64,000 nt of DNA from Ceratotherium simum simum (GCF_000283155.1 NW_004454225.1:2070386-2134385); one strand, 5' to 3'; counted from the first letter of the stretch, positions 1-12,900 are shown. Translations and numbers: made by a program. The notes: generated by a model from the letters alone, not told the origin.

Positions 1-539
1 TTGTTCACTGCGGGATCCTGAACATCTACAGCTGTGCAGGGCTTGTATTTTGAGCTCAGTAAATCTATGTCAAGTCATGGGACGATGCATTTCAGAATGA
101 TTTAGAAAGTGGAATTGTTAGGAAAGCTCAGTTAACTTAGCCTAAGAGACTTAGAGGCTGCAAATCTCTTTATGACCAAAGTGTCTGCTCCACTTGGAAA
201 AGAAAAGTACTTGTGTTCTCGTACATTTTTGAAATCGCTTTATTTAGCAAAACGTGGTTAACATTTATTTAATGCATAATGGGGGCAGAATATTCAACAA
301 CGGAATCTTCAGTTTTTTTCCTGACATTTCCATATTTTAAAAAACGAAGCAGTCGGGTAGCTCTGTTTTTTTTTTTTAAGTAAAGACAATATAATAACCA
401 CACTGAAAGTTTGGATAGTGGAGAAAAAATTCTTCCAGAAACCGCCCCCCTGATGCAATGACAGGGATTATTTTTACACAATCTCCTATTCAGACTTTGT
501 GTACAAGCATGCTTTTCACATACTTGCGTTCATGTTCAC

Positions 540-800
540 CGTCTTCCTGTTTTTGTTGACATGTAGTCTTCATGTTGATCATTCTTAATGAACAAGGCAT
601 AATGTTCCATCAGGTAGACTTATTTTGATCTCCCTTCCGCCCTTACTGGATATTAAATTGTTTCTAATTTTTCGCTGTTATAAATAATGCTGTAGAGAAA
701 TCCTTACACATAGGTCTTTGCCCACATTATTTCTAAATTTAGTTGCCCAGAATGAAATTTCTGGCTCAAAGCACATGAACCTTTAAAATTTTTGATAAAT
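540..800. mobile_element. Old L1 (L1M-type) fragment
   Basis: The stretch with AATAATGCTGTAGAGAAATC and following text resembles the L1M region that reads AATAATGCTGCTATGAACAT in common copies. Heavily decayed; limits approximate. Confidence 0.45.
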
Positions 801-1544
801 ATTATCAAATTTTATATCCATTTTAACCACTTTATAGGAACAGTCAATATTTAATGTCAACATAGAAAGAAGACATTGAAACTCCTCTTTAAGATTTGTT
901 ATAAATGTTCCAGGCCTTGGGTTTTTCTACCTTGCCTTTTTCTTCCTGTTAGTCAAACATTCAGAAGTAACATATTCTAGAAATATTCATATTTGTTCCT
1001 GTTACTCAAATATTCAGAAGTAACATAGTCTTGCTTTTAAATTCCTGTCATTCTGCACCTGCAGTGCTTTGTTAAATGCCATATTGACTCCAACTAGATC
1101 TTCACTTTCTCCAACCCAGCTGGAGATTGAAGGGCTTTTAAGCCAAAATAATTAACTCTCTGCTACGGGAATATACAAACCTGTGCTTTAATTACTCTGC
1201 AACCCTGGTATGAATAGCCATTTGCCAGGAGCCTAGTGGAGCTTCTCTCTGGTCCTTTTTTGTTCATTGGAGAAAGACAATACGTGTGCAGTCTGAGGAA
1301 GGGAGAGGTTGAGCAGAGCTGGATAGGGAGTCCTCAAAGTGTAACCTTTACAGTCTTTATAACTTAATTTATGGAACAAGTGAGATACTGGCATTTAAAT
1401 CAAATTTAAATTTAAAGTATAAAAATACTTTGTGTTAGCATTTTTTTACTGTATACGCATTCTGTATCTATCTTTTAAACAATATATTGTTTCATTTTGC
1501 CTTTTTTTGCACCTTATGTAATGAAATCATGCAGTATATAGCCT

Positions 1545-1790
1545 TCTCTGACTTTTTTTACTTGATATTGTTTCTAAGATTTTTCTCATGTTGATTTGGG
1601 CAGTTATGGTTCATATAGTATTCCATTATATGAATATACCATCATTTATTTACCGATTCTACTATCAATAGACGTTTGGGTTGTTGCCAGATGTTTGCTA
1701 TTATGAGCAGTGCTACTGTGAATATTCCTATATTTGTGTCCGAGGATGAATTTCTCTAGGATACTACTGGGTCATGAGCATGTTTTACTT
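1545..1790. mobile_element. Old L1 (L1M-type) fragment
   Basis: Contains TATTCCATTATATGAATATA, ACGTTTGGGTTGTTGCCAG and GCTACTGTGAATATT, the same region of L1M seen at 55900-56025. Decayed and truncated. Confidence 0.55.
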
Positions 1791-2094
1791 TGAATGGTGA
1801 TTTCTTTAGCTAATTTTGATAGTAGGAATAGTAGGGGGAGGGAATAATGGGCTCTTGGCAAAGGATGGCATCCATTCTCAAGACTAAAGAGAAATGGGTT
1901 GATCAAGAGACCAGCGGATTTGTTCAGTAGAGCTTTTAAAACTGAACGTAGGAGGAGGAAGAAATGAAAGCTCAGAAAATGGCTATTTATTTTGGAGGCC
2001 ACCAGGTTGGGAGACAAAATAAGCAGAAGAGATTTCCCATGAATCATAGAAGAAAACTTTGGAAAGGAAGTTAGAAACAGTGCTGGTGGCCTAG

Positions 2095-2424
2095 GGCAGC
2101 TCTATCCAATAGAAATACAATGCAAGCCACATAGTGTAATTTGAAGTTCTCAGTAGCCATGTTTAAAAAGATAAAAAGAAACAGGTAAAATTAATTTAAT
2201 AATGTGTATTCTTTAACCCAATATATCTAGATTGTTATCATTTCAACCTGTAATCAGTGCTTAAAAATTATTGAAATTTTTACTTTCTTTTTTTTAATAC
2301 TAAGTCTTTGATACCTGGTGTGTATTTTATACTTAAAAGCAAGTCTCAATTTAGATTAGTCATGTTTTAAGTGCTCCATAGCCACGTGAGACTAGTGGTT
2401 AACTTATTGGATGGCACGGGCCTA
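2095..2424. mobile_element. hAT-like non-autonomous DNA transposon relic
   Basis: The ends are imperfect inverted repeats sharing ATCCAAT/ATTGGAT, and the inside is AT-rich without coding capacity. The text (CTATCCAATAGAAATACAAT near one end, GCCACGTGAGACTAGTGGTT near the other) is a common mammalian repeat; I do not give a family name. A related fragment is at about 49440-49610. Confidence 0.55.
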
Positions 2425-2441
2425 CGAAATGTAGTTATTAT

Positions 2442-2925
2442 ATTAGTTTCTTTCCTAGAAACTGCCACAACAAATTACCACAAACTGGGTAGCTTAAAAC
2501 AACAGAAATTTATTCTCTCAGAAGTTCTGGAGGGTAGAAGTCCAAAATCAAGGTGTCATTAGAGTTGGTTCCTACTGGAGGATCTGAAGGAGAGTCTGTT
2601 CCAGACATCTCTCCTGGCTTCGGATGGCTGCTGGCAATCCTTGGTGTCCCTTAGTTTGTAAACACGTCACTCCAATCCCTGCCTCCATATTCACATGGTG
2701 TTCTTCCCTGCATGTCTGTCTACATGACACTCTCTTGTCTGTCTCTATGTCCAAATTTTTCTCTTCTTAGAAGGACACTAGTCATTGGATTTGGGCCCAC
2801 TCTAATCCCATATGACCTCATATGAACCTGATTATATCTACAAAGATCCTATTTCTGAATAAGGTCACATTCTTAGGTTCCAGGTAGGCATGAATTTGGG
2901 GGGAACACTATAAAACTCAGTATAG
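2442..2925 (-). mobile_element. MLT1-type LTR (ERVL-MaLR), old solo copy
   Basis: About 480 bp in antisense orientation. Hallmark blocks include CCACAAACTGGGTAGCTTAA, AACAGAAATTTATTCTCTCA and TTCTGGAGGGTAGAAGTCCA, and it ends in TTTGGGGGGAACA. It is a non-coding, decayed LTR with no retroviral genes beside it. Confidence 0.7.
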
Positions 2926-3920
2926 TTGCTAAGTCACATAAATTTAGGATTCACACTGAAGGTACAAAATATGATTTCCTAAGTGAGGTATAGTGGACTA
3001 AGACTCTAGTTTGGAATATTGTGTTGATAACGTAGGATGTAACTCATACCACCAATACTCTTAATACAGTGAGGTTAGAACTATTATATCAGAGACGGTA
3101 AGTTCAGTCACACTAGTTACCATTGGATAAACTTAAAGGAGACATGAGGAAGAGTTATTATTTGGGGGAAATTGTGGAGGGTATGTCCCTCATGCTGGCC
3201 ATAATACTGGTGTAGAGGCACAATGCTCTATAGTGGTATGCTCACTTTGAGCTCACATCTACTAGGGGTCCAGCTGTTAAAACAGAAAATGAAACGAGTG
3301 TTTTAATTGGTTGGCAACACTCAGCATCTCTTAGAGAATGGAGAGGAAGCAGCTGGGAGAACCATTACTTTAAACCAAAATACTTTCCAAAATGATAGAA
3401 TTGATAGGTTAGGTGAAAGTGACTGAGATCTTGGAAGAAAATGAGTTGGTGAGCCAAGTATAGGAAACCTGATCTTAGTCAGATGTTTCTAGACTAGAAA
3501 GCGTCAAAGAAAAGATAGGCAGATAGTCTTGAAAATGTAGCAGAGGCAGTGCCTCAAAAGTATTAGGAAACTGAGGACTTGGACTGTGATGCTAAAGAGA
3601 GGTGAAACGGGAAGAGCCAGCGGGGCTTCTGATGACTCAGTTTTTACAGGAGCATTTTCAGAGGTGGAAAGTAAGGGTGCACAAGCAAGGATGAATACGC
3701 GTGAGAGTTGTGTTCGGGGATGAGAGCACAAAATAAGCTGAGGCTTGCAGAAAAGTAGGCAGATTAAAAGAGCCTGTAGAGTTTGGTTTGGCACACTTTG
3801 GTGAATGGGAAAGGAATAATTACTTTGGACTATTTGTATTTGTATTTTTATTGCTGGCTGATTAAATGGAAATAAATTTTTACTGGTTTTATCTTCTCTG
3901 TTAAAAACAAGAATGGTCAA

Positions 3921-4137
3921 GGGCCGGCCCCGTGGCTTAGCGGTTAAGTGCGCGCGCTCCGCTGCCGGCGGCCCGGGTTCGGATCCCGGGCGCGCACCCA
4001 CGCACCGCTTCTCCGGCCATGCTGAGGCTGCGTCCCACATACAGCAACTAGAAGGATGTGCAACCATGACATACAACAATCTACCGGGGCTTTGGGGGAA
4101 AAATAAATAAATAAAATCTTTAAAAAAAAAAAAAAAC
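3921..4137 (+). mobile_element. ERE SINE, TSD AAACAAGAATGGTCAA
   Basis: Starts GGGCCGGCCCCGTGGC; pol III A box TGGCTTAGCGG and B box GGTTCGGATCC are intact, with a TGGGGCTTTGGGG-type body and A-rich tail. The 16 bp duplication is perfect (3905-3920 and 4138-4153), so the insertion is recent. Confidence 0.93.
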
Positions 4138-5090
4138 AAACAAGAATGGTCAACCAAAAGGGTTAAACACAAATTAAATCCTACAGAATAGAAAGAACTT
4201 GTGAAAAGAATTGCAGAGCCCTGTCTGTATTCTTTGAGGAATGCTAGGAGTCTTCAAGGGGAGCTTAATAATGGCAACCCCTCTTTCTTGCCCAAATCTT
4301 GAGTTTTTAAGACAAAGGAGGAAGGCATACAAGGGCCAAAATACCCCTTTACTACCGAGAAAGCTGATACTGAGAATGTGAGCTTCCTAATACTGAATTC
4401 CAAACTTACTCCCCAGTAACTGGAATGGGGCAGTCCTCTCTGTAGGTTTACTGCCAAGAAGAAGGGAAAGAGACCTGGAGTGTTGTGATAAAGGGGGATG
4501 CCCCTCTGTGTGGAGCCTCAGATCAGAAATGGGAAAGAAGCACTCCTCCCCTACAAGGAAGTGAGGAAAATGGGAAGTTTTTTAAACAATTTTTGAAAGA
4601 ATAAGGAAAGTGGCTTAAAGATTGATGAACTTGGTGCCAATTCCAGGCAAGATTCTAGACTACATTATCAAAAAGATAGCTTTTGAGCACCTGTGATAGG
4701 AATCAAGAATCACAGTTTGCTAACAAGTTTTAACTTAACTCGTTTCCTTCGTTGACTGGTAAAGAAAAAAATCTTGTATTACAAAAATAGTATAGTTGTT
4801 GTATCTCTATTTTGACAAGCCATTTGACAAGCTGTCTCTTTGTTTTAGACAAGATAGAAAATATACGCTAAATGCTAAAAGAGTTGTGTGGATTAGTAAA
4901 TCATTGATATTCCCAGGCTGATCAGTTTCAGGTTGGAAGGAAGTTTTTAGTGGCATGCTACTAGATTATCCTCAGCTCCATCAAGTTCAACAGTCACATC
5001 AGTGACCAGATGGGGAAACACAAACTGGGAATAAGTGAAATGATGCGGTAGAAAAGAACTTGGGGGAGTGACTGTTAAAAAGTTGACATA

Positions 5091-5266
5091 CAGGAAGATA
5101 AACAAATAAATGGACAAAGAGAACAGATTAGTGGTTACCAGAGGGGTTAGGGGGTTGAGGGGGGGCATAGGGGTAAAGGGGCACATATATATGGCGACTG
5201 ACAGATAATAATGTACAACTGAAATTTCACAATGTTATAAACTACTATGACACCAATAAATTTTTA
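5091..5266 (+). mobile_element. 5'-truncated L1 3' end
   Basis: Includes GAACAGATTAGTGGTTACCA and AATGTACAACTGAAATTTCA, then AATAAA and a short A tail. It is flanked by a near-perfect duplication (TTAAAAAGTTGACATA / TTAAAAAGTTGACGTA). About 175 bp, typical of truncated target-primed insertion. Confidence 0.7.
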
Positions 5267-5420
5267 AAAAGTTGACGTATAATAGAGATTCACTCTTCTA
5301 CTGGGTATTTATCGAGCATGTACTATGTGCCATGCCTGTGAAGATAACTATAAGGTCCTAAGCTTGGATCAAAACATAAATTAATAAAATTTAAAGCCTG
5401 GCTGCTTAAATATTACATGG

Positions 5421-5677
5421 GGGGGCCGGCCCCGTGGCGTAGCGGTTAAGTACACATGCTCTGCTGCTGGCGGCCCAGGTTCGGATCCTGGGCACGCACC
5501 AACGCACCGCTTGTCAGGCCATGCTGTGGCGGCGTCCCACATAAAGTGGAGGAAGATGGGCACAGATGTTAGCTCAGGGCCAGTCTTCCTCAGCAAAAAA
5601 AAGAGGAAGATTGGCATGGATGTTAGCTAAGGGGTGCTCTCCTTCACAAAAATAAATAAATAAAATTAAATAAAAAA
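5421..5677 (+). mobile_element. ERE SINE (ERE2-type tail)
   Basis: GGCCGGCCCCGTGGCGTAGC head, B box GGTTCGGATCC, and tail units with GATGTTAGCTCAGGGC. The duplication TAAATATTACA lies at 5407-5417 and 5678-5688. Confidence 0.9.
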
Positions 5678-6029
5678 TAAATATTACACGAGGGAGGAAG
5701 ACATATTTTAAATATTGAAGATTTTAATTGACAATAAGCTTAGCATGTGAATTGGGAGTTATGATGCAATCATCAGAGAAACTGAGATCTTAGGCATTGT
5801 GTATAAAAGTATGGCTGTTAACAGAATGGTTAGTGATGGCCAGGTCTACCCGGTATTAGACTAGGCTAGAAAATGGCTTTTCTGTCCTGGGCTCTGCACT
5901 GAGAAATTGAATGAGATAGATGGAAGAACCGATCATATTTAGCCTGAAGGTGAGACACAAAGGAACTGTAATCATTGTCTCTAAACATTTGAAGACCCAT
6001 CCTTTGGAATAATATAAACATTTAGGGAG

Positions 6030-6225
6030 GGCCAGCCCTGTGGCGTAGCGGTTAAGTGCACGCGCTCTGCTGCTGGCGGCCCGGGTTCGGATCCCGGGTG
6101 CACAGTGATGCACTGCTTGTCAGGCCATGCTGTGGCAGAAAAAAAAAAAAAAAAAAAGAGGATTGGCATGGATGGTAGCTCAGGGCTGATCTTCCTCACC
6201 AAAAAAAACCAAAACAAACAAAAAA
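6030..6225 (+). mobile_element. ERE SINE with internal A stretch
   Basis: GGCCAGCCCTGTGGCGTAGC head. The middle is shortened by a run of A near 6138. Perfect 16 bp duplication ATAAACATTTAGGGAG (6014-6029 and 6226-6241). Confidence 0.92.
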
Positions 6226-6237
6226 ATAAACATTTAG

Positions 6238-6430
6238 GGAGTGCATTTCTAAGCATTTGACATGGATTAACTCATGAAATCCTCAACCAACCACTGAAGT
6301 TAATATTATTCTGAGTTTGGAGATAAGAAAAAGGAGGCTCAGAAAGGTTAGTAAGTAACTTCCTCTGAGTTACATTCTTAGAAATGGCAGACCCAGGCTG
6401 TCTGCCTCTGGAACTAAACTGTTAACCAGT
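6238..6430 (+). mobile_element. MIR SINE
   Basis: MIR core-like text: GGAGGCTCAGAAAGGTTAGT followed by AAGTAACTTCC. It lies directly next to an ERE insertion. Confidence 0.6.
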
Positions 6431-6835
6431 GTGCTACTTGCCACTCATGGAAGAGGGATTAAGTTTGTTCTCATGGCACCAACTGATTCAGTGGGTTCAC
6501 TGAGTGTTTTATGGCACATTTCCAGTAATAACTTCTCAGACAAAAGTCATATTAAGTTTTTTTTTCTTGTAGATGATTTCTTGATTGCAAAATTCATAAT
6601 TTTTACTGTAGAAAAATTGAAAGTCTAAGAAGAGAATTAAAAAGCTCTTATCACTACTCAAAGATAACCATTGGTAACACTTTGGTATATTTCTCCCAAT
6701 CGTTTAATATTTTTCATAAATATTTTTCAAGGAAAAATTGACAATGCTTACTTTAGATCTATCAAGATTCTTTTCACTGAAAAGAATTTTTTTTTTTATT
6801 CTGGTAAATTCTGAAAGTTCCTCTCTTTTGGCTAG

Positions 6836-6967
6836 GTTTCTGCCTCAATGCTCAAGCAGTTTCCCAACAGTGGCCTGAATCCAGGTCTTTTCAATGTGGG
6901 GCCCCAGTTATCTCCTCAACAAATTGCCATGCTGAGCCAGCTTCCACAAATTCCCCAATTTCAGTTG
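6836..6967 (+). CDS. TNRC6B: TNRC6B coding exon a (window residues 1-44)
   Basis: Encodes [20 protein letters not shown] and a Q/L-rich continuation ending in PQFQL. The acceptor follows a T-rich tract ending in GCTAG and the donor is GTAAGT. The exon is 132 nt, phase 0 at both ends. The exon before it should end in an FISPQ-type sequence (human protein, from memory); I did not find it in 1-6835. Confidence 0.96.
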
Positions 6968-9900
6968 GTAAGTAGCAGATGTTCCTCCTATAGCTAAAAA
7001 GCATATTTTTTTCTTTAGCTTTGATTTGCTTAATTATATACCAGCTATTGAGTGTGCTTAAGGGTTGATATATCAGCTCAGGTGGAGATAAATGTGACCA
7101 ATAAACCAGGAACTTGGTACTTCCCTCATGGACACTTTTCATTTGGCAACTTATACTTCTGTGCACAAACCCTTTCAGTGTTCTCAGTAAGTCCATCTCA
7201 GGCAGCTTCGGTCCTCTCTCTCTCCCCTGTTTTGTAGGCATGTCAGCTTCTCCTGCAGCAGCAGCAACAGCAGCAGTTGTTACAGAACCAGAGAAAGCTT
7301 TCTCAAGCTGTGCGCCAGCAGCAAGAGCAGCAGGTAGGTGGGATTGGAAGGGTCCCTCGAGTGCTCTATGTGAGGAGTGCATCCTGCTTACCTTCTTTGA
7401 TAGCAAGAACGAATCACATGTAGTCTTTTTCTTTGAAGTTCAGGATGTTGGCTTATCATGTGTCCATTTTCCCTTGGGCCTCCTCATCTCTCTGGACTCC
7501 TCACCTCCAGCTGGCTCGAATGGTGAGTGCACTGCAGCAACAACAGCAGCAGCAGCAGCACCAGCAGAGGCAGCCTAGCATGAAGCATTCGCCATCTCAT
7601 CCTGTTGGGCCCAAGCCGCATCTGGACAACATGGTACCCAACACCCTGAATGTGGGGCTCCCAGACCTTCAAACCAAAGGGCCAATGCCTGGATATGGTT
7701 CTGGTAAGTTGTTAGTAATGAAAACTGCCTTTCAATTTTTTTTTTTTTTTTGTATCTGCTGGTCATATTCTAAGCCTATGGGGGGATTGGACCTACATTA
7801 CCCAGTTTTCACAAAGCCATACAAGGTAGATAAGTATTCTCATCCCTGTCTTAGAGATGAGATATTGGAGTTATCAATATCTAGAGTTTCAGTGATTTTC
7901 CGAAGCACACCACACAATTAGTAAATAACAGTAAATATTATTAGTAATAATATCGGTATTAGTAAATAACTAACTTCTCTGACTCCAAAGCAGTCTTTTA
8001 CTACTAATGAATGGCAGTCTTCTCTCCTACCACCAGGAATTTTTCAAAGCCCGTTTAAATGTTTGTACACGCTGTAAGTGCTACACATGTCTGAGGTTAT
8101 AATCTATTAAAATATGTAGAAGTTGAGATGTTTGGCTCTACTGATAAAATTGCCTTCTCTTGAAAAAAAATGGAAAACTAAAATTCAAATTATGAAGCAA
8201 ACTGATAAAATTCTTCTGATATTAGTATTTCATCTGATTTAAATAGAATTAGCACAAGTAAAGTTATACCTTTGACATTCATCAAGAATTTGTTGGCAGG
8301 CAAATCGTAGCTCTTTCAGAACTGAGGAACATGTTGTAAGCAGAATCCAATCAGTGAGGCAACAGCGATTTAAATATAAAATTTAAAAATTAAAAAGGCA
8401 CAACACACCACAGCAGGTTTCTTCTTAGAGTGACAGCATTTAGATTTTATTTTGGTGAAGAAGATACTGTTCTATGCAAACTCAAAAACAAGAGTTGGGG
8501 AGACCTGAAATCCCTGCTCCTGGGTGACAAAGTGACCCTGGACAAATGGCCCTGCTCTCTGTGCTTTAGTTCTGTGAGGTACCCACTGGAGTGGAGTGCC
8601 CACTTCCTACTGAGGTGTCCACATGCAGAAAAGATAAAAGACTTCAAGGACTCCTTGATCCTGGATAGTTTTAAGGGAGTTAATTTCCAGATTCTCAACT
8701 TCCATCAGCTGTACTCTTTCTTAAAAACGACCTGCCTGAGAACTGACTTAAATTAAAATAACCTTTCTTCCACTTGATGTAAAAGAAGGGCAAACTTTCC
8801 CCCATCCCATGTCTTGCCGGGGCATGCTCATCTGGGGTGTAGAACGCAGGGCACCAAACAAGAAGGAAGCCTCCTGTAATGACTAGTGAAAGTGTCATTA
8901 CCCCTGGGTACCCAGTCTTCATCTTCTTAATCATGTTTTCTGTTAAGGGTGAAGCTTGATTTAGGAAGCTTGGTATTTTGGTATCTTTTGAGCTGTTTTG
9001 AATTTAGACACTGTATATGACAGTAAAGCAGAGCAACTTTGCTTCTTCCATCCCCCTTTGTCAAAAAGTACACAATTCTTGAAGTAGAGTCCAGTCAGTC
9101 AAAGCAAAGAGAGCATCTGGAAGCCACAAGTGGCTGTTCCACGAGTTTAAATGCACACAGTTCATTTCAGCTCTTCTCATTACTCATCCCTAGGGCATGT
9201 CTTAGGTGGAAAGAAAAGTACCTTCAAACAGCCTGAGCAGTATGAGTTAGTGACACTGCCTCTTTTGAATATACGTTTTCACAGTGCATCAGGTAAAGCC
9301 TGTGAATAAACTTTCATATGATTTCCTTTAGGCTGGGTATGCGTTAGTCAGTTGTTAAAAACCTAAAATCATGATGTATTTGGAATAATCCAGTGACAGT
9401 CCTTATAACATCTTTAATATTTTCTGCCTCCTATTAAAAAGTAAAATTATATGTTGGCTGCAAGTCTGTTAGTTTTTAGCAGCATATGCCTTTCTCATTT
9501 ATTAAATGTATAGAAAAATTTTATCATGATGTCTTATTAGATTAATGGTGTTATTGTACTCGAGTCTTAACTATTCGTAATGGCTGAAGGATCAGAGTTC
9601 AATATACACACATACATACATTTACTGAAGAAATTTCATGTTTTTTATCATACCCCTGTTTCATAAGTAACTTATGAATTTAAATAAATTTAAATTTAGC
9701 TATGTACCATAATCTAAATTAAGTAAGGAGGAAGAACATATTGACTTATTAACTTGTTTACATTTGATAACTTATTAAGCAATATATAAATTAATTTTAT
9801 TAGGTATTTATTGTGATCTGACCACTTATAATCTGCCTTACAAGATGCATTTTGTAATTTATTTCAGTTATAATATTTCTTAATTCATATTACTGCATTT

Positions 9901-12900
9901 ATTTGAATTGAAAAACACATTTTGGGACTGAAAGTAAGTCTGATTTGGCTGCCTGTTTTGAATAAACTAAATCTGTACCCGTAAGATTTAGATGAAAATA
10001 TATTTCAAGTATATACAGAGATTAAAATTTTTTTGAGGGCCGGCCCCGTGGCTTAGGGGTTAAGTGCACGCGCTCCGCTGCTGACGGCCTGGGTTTGGAT
10101 CCCTGACGCACTGCTTCTCCGGCCATGCTGAAGCCGCGTCCCACCTACAGCAACTAGAAGGATGTGCAGCTATGACATACAACTATCTACTGGGGCTTTG
10201 GGGGAAAAAATAAATTAATTAAATTATAAAAAAAATTTTTTTTGAAAAAGATTATATGGCAAAATTGTAATAAAATGAGTATTTCAGTTTTCCTAATGCT
10301 GAGTTTATCAAACTGAAAAAGATATCTGTAGAGCCGGCCCAGTGGCGCAGCGGTTAAGTTTGCGTGCTCCACTTCCACGGCCCAGGGTTCGCAGGTTCGG
10401 ATCCCAGGCGCAGACCTACGCACCACTTATCAAGCCATGCTGTGGCAGGCATCCCACATATAAAAGGTAGAGGAAAACGAACACGGATGTTAGCCCAGGG
10501 CCAATCTGCCTCAGCAAAAAGAGGAGGCTTGGCGACAGATGTTAGCTCAGGGCTGATCTTCCTCACCAAAAAAAAAAGATACCTGTAGGTGAAAGAGTAG
10601 CAAGAATAATTACAAGTTTCCTAAGAAGTCTTGATAAAGCCTCTTCTGTTATGTTTTCTCAAAATTAAAAAGTTGAATGACTGCTTAACTAATCTTTAAA
10701 TGACTGTTTTTGTAAAATAGATGGTTTCTAATTCTCTGCTTTTAGCAAAATTAAAAGTATGCCTGGGCCGGCCCCGTGGCTTAGCGGTTAAGTGCGCGTG
10801 CTCCGCTACTGGCGGCCCAGGTGTGGATCCCGGGCGCACACTGACGCACCGCTTCTCCAGCCATGCTGAGGCCGCGTCCCACATGCAGCAACTAGAAAGA
10901 TGTGCAACTATGACATACAACTATCTACTGGGGCTTTGGGGGAGAAAAAGGAGGATTGGCAATAGATGTTAGCTCAGAGCCGGTCTTCCTCAGCAAAAAG
11001 GGGAGGATTAGCACGGATGTTAGCCCAGGGCTGATCTTCCTCACAAAAAAATAAAAGTATGCCTAATTGAATTGTCAGGTGATAATGACCTATCTAAAGA
11101 TTATGTTTTACTATCTATGTTACTGAGCTGGGGGAAAGAGAATATACTTAAAAAGGAATTCAGAGAATAAAGTGATATAACAAGACTCCTCCTTTTCCCA
11201 TCTCCTTATTTATATAAGATTTCTTAGTGCTTTATGTCTACAAAAGTGTTTAAAAATAGGAATAGAGTAGCATGAAGTCAGTCTCATTCTAGTAATAAGT
11301 CATAGTCATTCATAGCTATCTGAACTAATCGAGAAACAAAGGCACTCATCTTACTATAAAATGCATTTCCAATAAAATTTTACTTTTTATGTTTAAAATT
11401 TATCAAAATTTGGAACATTTATGTGTGTGATATACCCAGAGAAAAGTAGAGTTATGAGTGTTAGAGATTATTAAAATAGCAGAAGAGTAATTTGTATCTG
11501 TCCTGGGGTTATGAACGTGTCAGTATCACATGTGCATGTGGATGTGGATTAGAACAGTTGTGTTAAATGGGCACCTGTGGGGGATTTGTTTCTTTTATAA
11601 TTTATTCTTTATTATAATTATTGTAAAAGCACTAGTTTGTGTTTTAACCTACAACGAAAGGAGTAGCAGAAAATAAAGAACTGTAGACATCAACTATAGA
11701 AGGAGTGATGAATTAAGGACAAGTATTTGAGAGTTTCCTCAAGGAGGTGAGCCTTGAGCCAAGTGGTCGAGATGAATAGACGATGAATTAGGGTATGTGG
11801 AGGCAGGAGGAAGTAACTCTGGCAAGGACAGATAAGGTAGCAAAGGCTTGTATTTGTAAGAACGATGAGATAGGTAAAAGGGATGTACTGGTGAAATGAG
11901 TCCCTGGGGAGGCAAGGGGCATGTCTCATCGCTAGTTTGTGCCTCAGCTCTTAACACAGAGCCTGGCAGACTTTAAGCTCTCTGTAAATATTCATTGAAC
12001 TGAACTAGTGGTTTGTTTGAGTTGAGTTGAAGTTCTGTGTTGGAGAGCTGGAGAATTACAGGGAGGCCACTTGGTGCACTGAGGAAGTTTGATTTTGATG
12101 AAATAGCAAATACAATAAAGTCAGTGTTTTCCTGGGTTTTTAGAGGTATGATAGCTCCTAAATAGCCCAGAGGTCACAAGTGGAGTGCCCCTCTGCTTTC
12201 TGTTACTGCAGCCACTAGAGCACAATGCTGCAGAATTCCTTCCATCCAGATTTGTTGAGTGCATTCTCTATCCTAATGTCGTGCAAGTTACTATGTGACA
12301 TCGGAGAAAGAGTTGTGTACAAGCTTGCGTCAATTTTTCCTCTCATAGCTTTAGATTTGTAGATTGAACCTTTTTTTTTTTTTTTTTTAAAGATTTTATT
12401 TATTTTATTTTTTCCCCCCAAAGCCCCAGTGGGTAGTTGTACGTCGTAGCTGCACATCCTTCTAGTTGCTGTATGTGGGACTCGGCCTCAGGATGAACGG
12501 AGAAGTGGTGCCTCGATGCGCACCCGGGATCCGAACCCGGGCCACCAGCATCGCAGCGCGCGCACTTAACCACCAAGCCACAGGGCCGGCCCAGATTGAA
12601 CCTTTCTAATGGCAGTTTTATGTCCTATTCTCCCTCTCACCCCCTTCAATTTTTTTCCTTACCAAACCTTGTAGTTTAGTTACAATGCTGCCATATTTTG
12701 GTGGCGTCTGATCTCCAGGTTTCTGAGAAAGAAAGATGCCCACTTTGGCTAAGATTCAGATGGAACTGCTCAAACTCTCCCCTCTCCTAAGATTTATAAC
12801 TCATTAATTTTCTACACTTCGTGTGTCACAAAAGAACTCTAGGCAGCTGAAATTAAATCTAATTCACTATGAGTTTTAAAGAAATTTTAGAGCAACTTTA

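Larger units (their letters stand above)
1..6835 (+). other. TNRC6B: TNRC6B intron at the window start
   Basis: No exon recognised. The stretch holds old L1 pieces (about 540-800 and 1545-1790), a hAT-like element, an MLT1-type LTR, an L1 3' end, three EREs and a MIR. The remainder is unassigned AT-rich sequence. Open frames here are short or lie across repeats. Confidence 0.75.

Noticed and set aside
2442..2925. Possible retroviral gene content around the LTR
   Set aside because: Only a decayed non-coding MLT1-type LTR is present. There is no gag, pol or env sequence on either side.
3940..3990. tRNA-like A box and B box sequences
   Set aside because: They belong to ERE SINEs, which are tRNA-derived. 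No cloverleaf with acceptor stem and anticodon arm typical of a functional tRNA gene was seen in any copy.
3504..4172. Long minus-strand open frame of over 200 codons
   Set aside because: It spans an ERE and flanking intron, has no family resemblance beyond the ERE antisense peptide, and lies in a TNRC6B intron.
8430..8756. 108-codon plus-strand open frame in a TNRC6B intron
   Set aside because: No recognisable domain, no splice or promoter context, and an equally open frame lies on the other strand. Treated as chance.
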